From Streptomyces sp. CG4 (GTDB lineage Bacteria; Actinomycetota; Actinomycetes; Streptomycetales; Streptomycetaceae): a stretch of 64,000 nucleotides of DNA. A model generated the notes under the pieces. It did no database searches, was not told the origin of the DNA, and was given only the letters and a program-made list of their open reading frames with translations. Where the stretch lies: NCBI RefSeq assembly GCF_041080655.1, contig NZ_CP163525.1, positions 4,154,001 through 4,218,000 of the forward strand, given 5' to 3'. A program made the position numbers and the translations under genes. This document shows, piece by piece, positions 1-10,046 of this stretch (within the stretch, counting starts at the first letter, position 1; every line of letters starts with the position of its first letter).

Positions 1-211
1 GCAGGCGGCGGTCGGTGCCGAAGACGTTCATCGCGAGGGGCATCGCCGAGCCCTTCACGTTCTCGAAGAGCAGCGCCGGGCCGCCGGACTTCTGCACCCG
101 GTCGACGATCTCCCCGACTTCCAGATACGGGTCGACCTCGGCCTTGATGCGCTTGAGGTCGCCCTCGCGCTCCAGCGCCCGCAGCAGGGAGCGAAGATCG
201 TCGTAAGCCAT
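1..211 (-). CDS. UbiD-family menaquinone biosynthesis decarboxylase (N-terminal part, runs off the window)
   Basis: Only the first ~70 codons are present; the gene continues past the left edge. It starts at ATG (complement of 209-211) and opens MAYDDLRSLLRALEREGDL, followed by a segment ending GGPALLFENVKGS. That is the typical N-terminus of UbiD-family prenyl-FMN decarboxylases. In Streptomyces this family member acts in the futalosine menaquinone pathway, decarboxylating the prenylated naphthoate intermediate at the membrane (family knowledge). Its partner genes (UbiA- and UbiX-like) would lie to the left and cannot be seen. The family call is secure; the exact substrate is inferred from genus context. 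Confidence 0.85.
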   Translation of the reverse strand, partial: MAYDDLRSLLRALEREGDLKRIKAEVDPYLEVGEIVDRVQKSGGPALLFENVKGSAMPLAMNVFGTDRRL

Positions 212-327
212 GCGGTCAAGTATCGCCGACGGCCCGCTTTGTCCCGGCGCCCACCCCTGAAAAGTGCCGCCGCCGCTACGCTGGCCCGGTCATCGAGGCC
301 GTCTCACTTGCCGGGGGATCGCACGCC

Positions 328-648
328 ATGCTCAGGTATCTGCCGTTTCTGCTGGTGCTGGCTCTGTGGATCTATGCCTTCGTGGACTGTCTGAACACCC
401 CTGAGGAAGAGGTGCGGCATCTGCCGAAGGTGGCGTGGGTGGTCATCATCCTGCTCTTCGGGGAGGTGCTGGTCGGTCCGGTGGCCTGGCTGATCACCGG
501 CCGGCGGCGGGAGGTGCCGGCGGGCGGCGCCGCCCCCGCGGAACGGCACCGGGACGCGCCCGCGCGCTGGGTCGCCCCCGACGACAACCCCGAGTTCCTC
601 AAGTCCCTGGACAACTCGCGCGACACGGACGAGCCCAAGGGCGACTGA
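328..648 (+). CDS. PLDc_N-type two-TM membrane protein
   Basis: A 106-residue protein with two hydrophobic helices: about residues 2-20 (LRYLPFLLVLALWIYAFVDC) and 35-58 (VAWVVIILLFGEVLVGPVAWL). A conserved D-C between them and a short Arg-rich cytosolic tail match the phospholipase-D N-terminal (PLDc_N) membrane domain found alone in many actinobacteria. No catalytic HKD motif is present, so it is a membrane domain protein and not a phospholipase. It is transcribed divergently from the UbiD gene, with about 115 bp between them that would hold both promoters. Its role is unknown; a structural or regulatory partner of the menaquinone genes is only a guess. Confidence 0.75.
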   Translation: MLRYLPFLLVLALWIYAFVDCLNTPEEEVRHLPKVAWVVIILLFGEVLVGPVAWLITGRRREVPAGGAAPAERHRDAPARWVAPDDNPEFLKSLDNSRDTDEPKGD

Positions 649-702
649 CCCGGTTCTCACGAGGAACCCGGCTCGGAGGCACACGGCTCAGAGGAACACG
701 GC

Positions 703-1464
703 TCAGAGGAACACCGCGATGGGGTACTCCAGCACGCTCTCGCGGGCCTCGGGGTCCCAGCTCGTCACCTTGCCCAGGCAGTGGGCCGGGAACTGGCCGC
801 CGGGCAGCTTGCGGTCGGGCCGGCGCAGCCCGTCGCCGCGCAGCACGACCCGCAGATGCGCGGCGGACTCCCCGTCGCCGTAGGGCGCCCGCATCACCAG
901 GGTCTCGCCCTGTGCGCGTACGGCCTCGAAGCGGCCGGTGACCATGACGAACTCGCCGATCTCGGTGAGCACCACCTCCTGGGCGGAGCCGGCCAGTTTC
1001 CGGCTCAGGACGTGGTTCGGTGTGACGGTCCCGGAGTTCCGCCCCAGCTCCACCTCGACGAGCGCGTCCTTGCGCCGCAGGACGGACAGCAGCAGGCCGA
1101 TCACCGATATCGGCTCACTGCTCTCCACGTACTTGGCGACGACCTCGGTGCTGCTGCCGCCCGTCACCTTGAACAGCAGGGACATCAGGGGAATCGCCGC
1201 CAGGCACCCGGCGTTGCGCATCCGCCGCTCCTCGACCTCCCTGCGCATCGCCGACTTGTAGTTGCCCATCTTGTACAGGCCCATGACGGCGTCGTTGTCG
1301 AGGTACAGGGGCTGGTAGTTGGGGTCCTCGGACGGCCTGCCGAGCCGTCCGAGAGCACGGCGCAGCGTCAGTGCGCCCAGCACGAGCAGACCGGCGAAGG
1401 CGGCCAGCCACCACACCATCGCGCCCCACCAGGCGCTCCACCAGGTGCCGTCAAGAACAGCCAC
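703..1464 (-). CDS. Uncharacterised membrane-anchored protein, last gene of the SBP/VWA operon
   Basis: A 253-residue protein with a Trp-rich N-terminal membrane helix (about 8-33, ending GLLVLGALTLRR), a weaker hydrophobic stretch near 85-98 and a soluble C-terminal half rich in beta-strand patterns. I recognise no family. The GTG start lies 14 nt inside the 3' end of the upstream VWA gene, so it is probably translationally coupled to it. The shared transcription unit suggests it works with the two binding-protein-like products at the membrane, but nothing in its sequence identifies an activity. Confidence 0.75.
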   Translation of the reverse strand: MAVLDGTWWSAWWGAMVWWLAAFAGLLVLGALTLRRALGRLGRPSEDPNYQPLYLDNDAVMGLYKMGNYKSAMRREVEERRMRNAGCLAAIPLMSLLFKVTGGSSTEVVAKYVESSEPISVIGLLLSVLRRKDALVEVELGRNSGTVTPNHVLSRKLAGSAQEVVLTEIGEFVMVTGRFEAVRAQGETLVMRAPYGDGESAAHLRVVLRGDGLRRPDRKLPGGQFPAHCLGKVTSWDPEARESVLEYPIAVFL

Positions 1465-3058
1465 GGATCTCCTTGAACGCGGTGGACAGGGACGAGTCGG
1501 GCGCGGCGGCGTCGACCATGCGGCCGCCGGTCAGCGCGGCGACCGCGCGCAGTTCGGCCGCGTCGGCCTCGCCGAAGTGGACGGGGTACGTGTGCACGGC
1601 GCGGACGTCGGCGGGGCGGGCCCGGTAGCGGCCGGCGAAGGCGGCGCGGTCGATGCCCGCGTTGTTCTCGCCGTCGGTCATCAGCACGAGGGACACCGTG
1701 CGCCCCGGGTCCTCGCTCAGGGTCCGCTCGGCGATGCCGTAGCCGTGGTCCAGGGCGGACCAGACGGCGGTGGCGTCGTCGTAGCCGCCGCCGGCGACGA
1801 AGTCGGCGAGGGTCGTGAGGTCGGCCGGGCCGCGCACGGTGACCGTGCGTTCGGCCAGTGGCCGGCCGCCGAAGCGGACCACGGTGAGTCTCTCGCCCTG
1901 GTAGAAGCGGACGAACTTGGCCGTGGCGGAGGAGTCCGCGCCGCTGAGCGAGGCGAACGCGGCACGCAGCGCGGTCGTACGGGCGCCGCGCATCGAGGTG
2001 GAGAAGTCGAGCAGGAAGATCACCTGGTCGGCGGCGCGCCGCCGGGGGTCGCCGTAGTCGGCGAGGAGCCGGTCGAGGACGGCCGGGTCGTCCGGGAAGT
2101 ACAGCGCGTTGTCCAGCGGGGCGGCGAGGCGGGGGTCGCGCGGGACGGCGGTGCCGACCGGGCGGCGCAGGGTGCGGCGCATGATGTCCCGCTGGTGGCC
2201 GGTGGCGGTCAGCCAGGACACCACGCGGTCGTAGGCGGCGCGGCGGGCCGGGTCGAGCAGCAGCAGCGGGTAGTCGGACAGGATCATGCCGTCGGCGGGG
2301 TGGACGATCTGCAGGGGCTGCTTCAGCCGGCCGGAGGCGTTCAGGGTGAGCAGCTCGGACTCGTAGGTGATCAGGGCGTTGGTACGGCCCGGCCGGGCGG
2401 CGAAGACGTCCAGCAGGGCGCGGGAGCTCTCGGCGGTCAGGGTCTGCCCGGAGCGGAAGCCGCGCAGCCGGTCGCAGCTGACGTCCGTGGGGCGCAGCGC
2501 GCTGCCGGTGCCGGCTGCCGCGGTGGCGACACCGACCAGCGCGGCCAGGCCGCTGTTGCTGTGCCGGGGGTCGGCCATGCCGAAGCGCAGGGTGCCTGTG
2601 GCGGCCGCGTCGGCGATGTCCGCCCAGGAGAGGCGGCCGCCGGGGGTCTTGTCCCGCAGTTGCCGGGCCACGTCGGGGGTGAGGCCGACGACGACCGGGG
2701 AGCGCATGATCGAGGTGCTCTGCACGACGGTGGCCGGGTGGGTCCCGGCGGCGGCCCTCTTGGCCTTCAGCCGGAAGTAGCGGTCGGAGGAGAGCCAGGC
2801 CAGGTCGTAGGAGTGGCGGCCGGTGAGCAGGGTGTCGCCGGCGTCGTTGGTCGGCTCGTAGTCCATGTCCAGGCGGACCCCGGTGTCCTTCGTAAGCTGG
2901 TCCAACAGCGGTTTCATGTCGGTGAGTTCGTCGCTGGCCAGGACGCGCAGGGTGGTGTCCGGGCCACTGCCGCCACCGGAGCAGGAGACGAGTGCGGCGA
3001 GCAGGACGAGGCACAGGGTGAAGAGGAGACCGGGCGCCCTCGGATCAGGGGCCCTCAT
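1451..3058 (-). CDS. Lipoprotein: substrate-binding domain fused to von Willebrand A domain
   Basis: 535 residues starting MRAPDPRAPGLLFTLCLVLL with a lipobox-like LVSCSGG, so an exported lipoprotein. Residues ~35-300 look like a periplasmic binding-protein fold (TTLRVLASDELTDMKPLLDQ and an extended family-like body). Residues ~330-530 are a VWA domain with the MIDAS sequence DFSTSM and later MTDGEN. NCBI names such proteins substrate-binding and VWA domain-containing. The start codon overlaps the upstream gene by 4 nt (ATGA), which fixes the start, and the downstream gene overlaps by 14 nt. The substrate is unknown. The metal-ion-dependent adhesion site implies protein-protein binding outside the membrane. 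Confidence 0.85.
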   Translation of the reverse strand: MRAPDPRAPGLLFTLCLVLLAALVSCSGGGSGPDTTLRVLASDELTDMKPLLDQLTKDTGVRLDMDYEPTNDAGDTLLTGRHSYDLAWLSSDRYFRLKAKRAAAGTHPATVVQSTSIMRSPVVVGLTPDVARQLRDKTPGGRLSWADIADAAATGTLRFGMADPRHSNSGLAALVGVATAAAGTGSALRPTDVSCDRLRGFRSGQTLTAESSRALLDVFAARPGRTNALITYESELLTLNASGRLKQPLQIVHPADGMILSDYPLLLLDPARRAAYDRVVSWLTATGHQRDIMRRTLRRPVGTAVPRDPRLAAPLDNALYFPDDPAVLDRLLADYGDPRRRAADQVIFLLDFSTSMRGARTTALRAAFASLSGADSSATAKFVRFYQGERLTVVRFGGRPLAERTVTVRGPADLTTLADFVAGGGYDDATAVWSALDHGYGIAERTLSEDPGRTVSLVLMTDGENNAGIDRAAFAGRYRARPADVRAVHTYPVHFGEADAAELRAVAALTGGRMVDAAAPDSSLSTAFKEIRGCS

Positions 3059-4347
3059 GGTGCGTCCCCGTCGGCCGCGGACTGCGAGACCGGGGCGCAG
3101 TCGCCGACGCTCTCGATCATCCGCTCCAGCAGGTCGAGCCGGGGCAGTACGGCCTTGGTGTCGTCGGCCGACAGGACCGGCACCTGGATGTTCCGCTCCC
3201 GCAGGAACCGGGTCAGCTCGTCGCTGGTGGCCTCGGCGCCCTCGGCGTCCCGGACCCGGAAGCCCAGCTCCATCGCCCGGCTCTGCAGGGCCGGGTCGGT
3301 GGTGATCAGCCGGCCGAGCCGGTCGCCGGCGGGGGTCAGGGCGATGAGCTGGGGCTCGGTGACGAACCGCGCCGACGGGTAGAGGAGCACGCGTTCGCTG
3401 TCGATGTGCCCGGTGTCGGCCCGGGTGGCGATCTGGTGGGCCAGGAACTGGTGCTCGTAGATCACCGCGATGGGGGCGATGCTCTTGCCCTCGGCGGAGA
3501 CGTAGGTCTCGTTCTTCTCCGAGGACGGCATGCCCTGGTCGTTGAGGAGGAGCCGGATCCGGTCGGCGAAGCGGGTCGCCTCGGCCGGGTTCTGCGGGAT
3601 GTTGCCGTGGTTCCACACGTAGGAGACGAGGCCCAGATAGGTTCCGGCGGAGTTGGCCTCGCAGATGTCGGAGGTCTGGGCGAGCACCTTGTTGCCGTTG
3701 CGGAGGCCGTGCCGGGAGATCCTCAGCCCGTCCCAGCGGACGCCGTCGGCGGTCGCCTGCAGGAACTTCTCCATGTTCAGCGCGTAGTAGAGCGGCTTCT
3801 GCCCGGCCGGTGCGCCGGGTAGCGGGGTGGCGATCCCGGCGTCCTGGAGCGTCTCGGCGTACTCGCGGTAGGTGCCGAGCACGATCGGGCTGACGAAGGG
3901 GCGGTAGGTGGTCGTCGGGTAGCCCTCGGCCGCCCGCTTCCTGGTGATCAGGTCGGCGGCGGGCTGTCCGGACGGGAAGACGACGTCGTCGCCGTCGTAG
4001 TGCTGGGTGGCGATGTCCCTCGATCCCAGGCGGGTGATGTGCACCCGGAAGCCGTGCCGGATCAGCAGCCGCTGGACCTCCGGGTCCTCGAAGTAGTCGG
4101 CCTTGGAGGCCATCTTGGCCTCGATCGTGACGATCCGCTCGAAGGGCAGAGCGGTGTGCCCCTGGACGAGGACGACGATCGCGCACAGGGCGGTGACGGC
4201 CGCGACGAGGCGCGGGAACAGCCGGCGTGCCCGCGAGCGCGGCGGGGGCACGACGGCGGGAGCGCCGACCAGCAGGCGCGGCTCGCCGCTCGGACGGGGT
4301 CTGTCGCTATGACGGGGTCTGTCGGTCTCGCCTCTGTCTTCGGCCAC
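3055..4347 (-). CDS. Membrane-anchored solute-binding-like protein, first gene of the SBP/VWA operon
   Basis: 430 residues with an Arg/Pro-rich cytosolic N-terminus and one membrane helix around residues 45-62 (LVAAVTALCAIVVLVQG), then an extracellular domain. The sequence after the helix (IVTIEAKMASKADYFEDPEV) and later motifs resemble an extracellular solute-binding fold used as a sensor or partner rather than an ABC-importer subunit; no permease genes follow. It starts at GTG, complement of 4345-4347. Its stop overlaps the next gene's ATG (ATGA), making a three-gene operon reading leftwards. The pairing of an anchored binding domain with a binding-VWA lipoprotein suggests a cell-surface complex of unknown purpose. 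Confidence 0.7.
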   Translation of the reverse strand: MAEDRGETDRPRHSDRPRPSGEPRLLVGAPAVVPPPRSRARRLFPRLVAAVTALCAIVVLVQGHTALPFERIVTIEAKMASKADYFEDPEVQRLLIRHGFRVHITRLGSRDIATQHYDGDDVVFPSGQPAADLITRKRAAEGYPTTTYRPFVSPIVLGTYREYAETLQDAGIATPLPGAPAGQKPLYYALNMEKFLQATADGVRWDGLRISRHGLRNGNKVLAQTSDICEANSAGTYLGLVSYVWNHGNIPQNPAEATRFADRIRLLLNDQGMPSSEKNETYVSAEGKSIAPIAVIYEHQFLAHQIATRADTGHIDSERVLLYPSARFVTEPQLIALTPAGDRLGRLITTDPALQSRAMELGFRVRDAEGAEATSDELTRFLRERNIQVPVLSADDTKAVLPRLDLLERMIESVGDCAPVSQSAADGDAP

Positions 4348-4494
4348 CCGTGTCTCCTGCGTCAGCGGGGACAGGATCGTCCGTTCCCCGAACGCCGCCG
4401 GATGGAACGCCCAACTAACGTGACATTAAAGGAATATGAAGATGAGTCAGAGCGGCGGACTCTGATGCGCTCCCTACACTTGCGTGTGTTCACC

Positions 4495-4514
4495 TTCGAT
4501 CGAATTCGATCGAA
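4495..4514. promoter_or_regulatory. 20-bp perfect palindrome upstream of quinone oxidoreductase
   Basis: Two adjacent copies of the palindrome TTCGATCGAA form a single 20-bp perfect palindrome 27 bp before the ATG at 4542. The position between divergent genes fits an operator for a dimeric repressor. The regulator is unknown. Confidence 0.5.
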
Positions 4515-4541
4515 CAAGTCGAGTGGAGCCGGGGGTACGGC

Positions 4542-5534
4542 ATGCGCGCGGTGGAGTTCCAGGAGTACGGCGGCCCCGAGGTGCTGCGGCTGGTGACGGC
4601 CGAGCTGCCGGAACCGGGCCCCGGCCAGGTGAGCATCGACGTGGCCTACACCGGCGTGAACTTCGTCGACCTGAAGGCCCGCGCGGAGGGCTACCGGGTG
4701 CCCGCGCTGCCGCACGTCCCCGGTGTGGAGGTCTCCGGCCGTGTCCGCGCGCTCGGCGCCGGTGTCACCGGCCTGGCCGTCGGCCAGGAAGTGATGGCGC
4801 TTCCGCCGAGCGGCGCGTACGCGGAGGTGGTGGTGGCCGAGGCGACGGCCGTCTTCCCGGTCCCCGCCGGCCTGGACCTGCGCACCGCCGCGACCCTGCC
4901 GGCGGTCCTGCCCACGGCGTACGCCCTGGTCCACACCGTCGGCCGGCTCCAGCCCGGCGAGTCGGTGCTCGTGCAGGGCGCGGCGGGCGGAATCGGCACG
5001 GCGGTCGGCCAGTTGGCCCGGGCGGCGGGCGCCGGGGCCGTGTACGGCGTGGTCTCCTCGGCCGCGAAGGCCGCCCACGCCAAGAGTCACGGCTACGACG
5101 AGGTGTTCGTCGGCGGCTTCCGGGAACCGGTGCGCGACGCGACCGGCGGGCGGGGCGTCGACCTGGTACTGGATCCGGTCGGCGGCGACACCCTGCGCGC
5201 CGGACTGGCCTCGCTGGCGCTCTTCGGACGCCTGGTCTCCTTCGGCAACGCGAGCGGCGCCGAGCCGTGGAGCGTGGGCCCGCCGGAGCTGTCCCCGCAC
5301 GGCGTCTCGGTCTCCGGCTTCTCCATCCTGTCCCTGGCCGCCGACGCCCCGGACGCGCTGCGCCGGCTGTCCCAGCAGGCGTTCGCGCGGGCCGCCGACG
5401 GGACGGTGACGCTGCCGGTGACGGCCGAGTTCGCCCTCGCGGACGCGGCGGAGGCACACCGGCTGCTGGGCGGACGGTCGAGCACCGGAAAGCTGCTGCT
5501 GCGCGTGGCCGACCGAGTCGGCGTGGCCGACTGA
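4542..5534 (+). CDS. NADPH:quinone oxidoreductase, medium-chain dehydrogenase/reductase family
   Basis: 330 residues of the zinc-less quinone oxidoreductase branch of the MDR superfamily. The GroES-like N-terminal half opens MRAVEFQEYGGPEVLRLV, followed by the NADPH-binding signature VLVQGAAGGIGTAVGQLARA (about 142-161). There is no structural zinc Cys cluster. It would reduce quinones or enones with NADPH in the cytosol. It starts at ATG 4542 with GGAGCCGGGGG upstream. The gene stands alone, divergent from the SBP/VWA operon, and has a striking palindrome in its promoter region, so substrate-responsive repression is likely. Confidence 0.88.
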   Translation: MRAVEFQEYGGPEVLRLVTAELPEPGPGQVSIDVAYTGVNFVDLKARAEGYRVPALPHVPGVEVSGRVRALGAGVTGLAVGQEVMALPPSGAYAEVVVAEATAVFPVPAGLDLRTAATLPAVLPTAYALVHTVGRLQPGESVLVQGAAGGIGTAVGQLARAAGAGAVYGVVSSAAKAAHAKSHGYDEVFVGGFREPVRDATGGRGVDLVLDPVGGDTLRAGLASLALFGRLVSFGNASGAEPWSVGPPELSPHGVSVSGFSILSLAADAPDALRRLSQQAFARAADGTVTLPVTAEFALADAAEAHRLLGGRSSTGKLLLRVADRVGVAD

Positions 5535-5665
5535 GTCACCATCAAATCCCCTCATTCGGCGGGCACTTCGCCGTTCACAACGGCTTGCCATCCCCCACCA
5601 GGGATGTTGTTAATGGTCGTCACTGAGTTGTGAGGTATCGCCTGACCTCTGGGGGACAGAAACCG

Positions 5666-6394
5666 ATGCAGAACGGCCAGCCACCCGAACGCCCGGCTCA
5701 GGAGCCGGCGACCGCAGCCGTCCCGCTGACACCGACGGGCGCGCCCACCGCGCCCACCGCTCCGCCCACCGCGCCCGCCACGGCACCGTCCATGCCCGAC
5801 GTGCCCGCGCCGTCACCGCATCCGGCGCCCGCGCGGCTCGATCTCCGGGTCAGCAAGCGGATCCTGTGGATCGGCGCTGCGGTGTACCCGCTGCAGAACA
5901 TAGCCCGCGTCTACTCCTTCGTCCTGCGCCCCAGGCGCAAGGAGGCGGTGCTGCGGTTCCTGCGGTACACGGCCGGGACACTGGCCGTCGGATTCATCGC
6001 GATGCTGCCCAGCCTGCCCTCCCTGACGCTGGGAGGAGGAGACCTGGGAGGAGGAGGGCAGCAGAGCTCCGGCGTCGCCGGCTACGTCACCTTCATCTGG
6101 ATCGTGGCCGTCGTCGCCGAGATCTTCTTCCTGATCGACATGTTCTCCGTCCTGACCGCCTCCCCGCAGCACGTCATGGCGGTCGAGACCTCGGGCGCGT
6201 CCACCGCGCTGGTCACCAGCCGGGACCCGCGCCGGCTGGACGAGATCGTCGGCCAGATCTCCTACGCCATCGATCACCCGGAAGCCGAGTTCAGGGTGAC
6301 GGTGGAGAGCCTCACCGTCTCGCCGAAGAACTACTACTTCGGCGACAACGTCAACATGTACGGCGGCAGCGGAAACGTGGGGATCGGCGCATGA
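5666..6394 (+). CDS. DUF6232-like membrane protein with C-terminal GDNVNMYGG motif
   Basis: 242 residues. A Pro/Thr/Ala-rich N-terminus (to ~60) is followed by LRVSKRILWIGAAVYPLQNI, typical of DUF6232 proteins of Streptomyces, then two membrane helices (about 100-125 and 140-165). The tail carries the motif NYYFGDNVNMYGGSGNVGIG. I chose ATG 5666 because GGGGGACAG precedes it; an upstream in-frame codon adds 12 residues without a good ribosome site. The stop overlaps the ATG of the next gene (ATGA). The tail motif recurs at the N-terminus of that gene product, which suggests the two proteins bind each other. Function unknown. Confidence 0.75.
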   Translation: MQNGQPPERPAQEPATAAVPLTPTGAPTAPTAPPTAPATAPSMPDVPAPSPHPAPARLDLRVSKRILWIGAAVYPLQNIARVYSFVLRPRRKEAVLRFLRYTAGTLAVGFIAMLPSLPSLTLGGGDLGGGGQQSSGVAGYVTFIWIVAVVAEIFFLIDMFSVLTASPQHVMAVETSGASTALVTSRDPRRLDEIVGQISYAIDHPEAEFRVTVESLTVSPKNYYFGDNVNMYGGSGNVGIGA

Positions 6395-6744
6395 GCGGCA
6401 ACAACAACTACTACGGCGACAACGTGAACATGTACGGCGGCCAGGGCAACCAGGGCATCGTCCGAAACGAGGGCGGTGCCGGAGCCGGGCAGCAGGACCC
6501 GGCCCTGGTCGCCGCGCTCGCCGAACTGACCCGGCTCGTCGCCGAGTTGCGGGCCGAGGTGTCGGCGCCCGACGCCCAGCTCCTGGACGAGTCCCTGCCC
6601 GCCCTCGGCCCCGACGCCGCCGTACCCGCGCTGGAGCGGCACCGGGCGCTGCGGGCCGTCGCCGGGATCGCCGCCGCCGTCGGGGCGGTCGGCCAGCCGG
6701 TGGCCGAGGCCGTACGGGCGATCACAGCGTTGATCAGCGGTTAG
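6391..6744 (+). CDS. Small soluble protein with N-terminal GDNVNMYGG motif
   Basis: 117 residues, starting at the ATG that overlaps the stop of 5666-6394. It opens with NNNYYGDNVNMYGGQGNQGI, almost the same as the C-terminal tail of the preceding protein. An Ala/Glu-rich helical region follows (about 35-65, 80-115) with no membrane segment. I recognise no enzyme family. The duplicated motif on both sides of a translationally coupled gene pair looks like a homotypic interaction or amyloid-like assembly motif, as seen in some actinobacterial signalling proteins; that is inference. Confidence 0.7.
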   Translation: MSGNNNYYGDNVNMYGGQGNQGIVRNEGGAGAGQQDPALVAALAELTRLVAELRAEVSAPDAQLLDESLPALGPDAAVPALERHRALRAVAGIAAAVGAVGQPVAEAVRAITALISG

Positions 6745-6790
6745 ACCGGCGGCGACCCGAGCGGCGACCGCCCCTACGGCGACGGCGGCC

Positions 6791-8683
<1,893 letters not shown>

Positions 8684-8704
8684 CTCTCTCCCCCTGCTTC
8701 TGCT

Positions 8705-9286
8705 TCAGCGCGCGTAGGACCCGAGGCCCACCAGGCAGTACACATACTCGTTGATGGTCGACCCGTTGATCGTGTAGCGCGATGAAAAGGCGTACTGGGT
8801 CCGGGGGTTGTCATTGCAGCGGCTCATGTCCGAGGTCAGCGGAATCGTCTCGATCACCTGGTAGTGCGCGTCGGACGCGGAGCAGGAGACCTCGTCCACG
8901 CCGCTGACGGACTGCGCGGTGGTGGAGTCCGGCAGGGTGCCGTTGAGGCAGGTGCCCGAGGTGTAGGGGCTCGGGTCCGGGCTCGGGGTGTCGTAGGGGT
9001 TGCCGGTGCCGTACGGGGCGCTCGTGTCCGGAGTGCTGCTGTAGCTGCTGTACGGGTCGCCGGTGCTCGGCTCGCTCGTGTACGGATCGCTGGTGTACGG
9101 CTCGCCGGTCGCCGTGGCGGTCGGGTACGACGGTGACGCGGCCGTGTCGCCGGACACGTCGCTGCTGCCGCCGCCCCGGTTGACGAAGACCAGGAGTAAC
9201 ACGACGACGGCGATGACCCCGAGCACGCCCAGACAGGCGAGGCCCTGCTTCTTCTCGGGGGTTCCTGGGTTCTCGGGTGACGACAT
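8705..9286 (-). CDS. Membrane-anchored exported protein of unknown function
   Basis: 193 residues starting MSSPENPGTPEKKQGLACLG with a single membrane helix at about 17-39 (VLGVIAVVVLLLVFVN). A Ser/Thr/Tyr/Pro-rich linker with repeated YTSDPYTSEP-type units follows, then a small C-terminal domain with four Cys. ATG 9286 is chosen because AGGAGCGGCTG precedes it; the longer alternative lacks one. The gene lies 22 bp upstream of the kinase gene on the same strand, so they probably share a transcript, and the exported Cys-rich domain could act with the kinase sensor domain. No family recognised. Confidence 0.72.
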   Translation of the reverse strand: MSSPENPGTPEKKQGLACLGVLGVIAVVVLLLVFVNRGGGSSDVSGDTAASPSYPTATATGEPYTSDPYTSEPSTGDPYSSYSSTPDTSAPYGTGNPYDTPSPDPSPYTSGTCLNGTLPDSTTAQSVSGVDEVSCSASDAHYQVIETIPLTSDMSRCNDNPRTQYAFSSRYTINGSTINEYVYCLVGLGSYAR

Positions 9287-9320
9287 CAGCCGCTCCTGGA
9301 TGTGAGGATGAGGCAACCAG

Positions 9321-9339
9321 TGTGGGCCAACAGCCCACA
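9321..9339. promoter_or_regulatory. Inverted repeat TGTGGGC-N5-GCCCACA in divergent promoter region
   Basis: Perfect 7-bp arms separated by CAACA, between the minus-strand exported-protein gene and the TetR gene. It is a candidate operator, possibly for the adjacent TetR regulator. Confidence 0.45.
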
Positions 9340-9352
9340 GAACTAAAATATC

Positions 9353-9362
9353 TTTCTAGAAA
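9353..9362. promoter_or_regulatory. AT-rich palindrome TTTCTAGAAA before the TetR gene
   Basis: A perfect 10-bp palindrome in an unusually AT-rich patch 11 bp ahead of ATG 9374. It could be a regulator site or part of a promoter; the short length keeps confidence low. Confidence 0.35.
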
Positions 9363-9373
9363 AGTTCTTCAGA

Positions 9374-9967
9374 ATGAGCCCCAAGCAGAAGCGTGGCGAG
9401 GCCACCGCCGAACAGCTCCTGGACGCCGCCCTGCGGCTGTACGCCGAGTCCGGCGAGCAGGGGCTGACGGTCGCGGCGCTCACCAAGGCGAGCGGGGTCA
9501 GCCTCGGCAGCCTCTACCACCACTTCGGCAGTGTCGACGGGCTGATGAACGCCCTGCTCACGCGGTGGCTCGGCCGGCTGCTCGGCGAGCTGGTCGGGGC
9601 GCTGGAGCACACCCGTACCGCGCACACCGGCATCCGTGCCCTGGTCAAGACGTATCTGGACTTCGTCCAGCAGCACCGGGAGGCGGCGCTGCTGCTGCAC
9701 TCCTCGTACGCCGACCGGCAGGGCATGGCCGACGGCAAGCGGCTCCGGGACGCGCAGGAGGCCCGGCTGTCGCCGCTGGCGGAGTGGGCGGGACGGCATG
9801 TGGACGCCGGCGATCTCGCTCCGCTTCCGGCACCGCTGCTGGAGTCCCTGATCCTCGGGCCGGTCGTCGGGATCGCCCGCCGGTGGCTGTCCGGGATCGA
9901 CGACGTGGATCTCGACCAGGCGGCGGTACTGCTGCCGGAACGGATCTGGCGGTCGGTGGCGGCGTGA
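9374..9967 (+). CDS. TetR-family transcriptional regulator
   Basis: 197 residues with an N-terminal TetR helix-turn-helix: EQLLDAALRLYAESGEQGLTV then VSLGSLYHHFGSVDGLMNAL (about 12-60). The C-terminal ligand domain is helical. It would act as a dimeric repressor with an unknown ligand. It sits divergently from the exported-protein and kinase pair and just upstream of the deaminase and oxygenase genes. Two inverted repeats lie in its upstream region, consistent with autoregulation. Confidence 0.9.
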   Translation: MSPKQKRGEATAEQLLDAALRLYAESGEQGLTVAALTKASGVSLGSLYHHFGSVDGLMNALLTRWLGRLLGELVGALEHTRTAHTGIRALVKTYLDFVQQHREAALLLHSSYADRQGMADGKRLRDAQEARLSPLAEWAGRHVDAGDLAPLPAPLLESLILGPVVGIARRWLSGIDDVDLDQAAVLLPERIWRSVAA

Positions 9968-10046
9968 ACGCGAATCGGGTAAGCGCGGCGGGTGGGTTCT
10001 GACCGTCGCCGTTGCCCCGCACCCCGCCGCACAGGACAGTAGGGGC

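Noticed and set aside
1319..3382. Long plus-strand open frame opposite the VWA lipoprotein
   Set aside because: Antisense to a gene with signal peptide, lipobox and VWA motifs and with overlapping operon neighbours; the frame itself has no recognisable domain.
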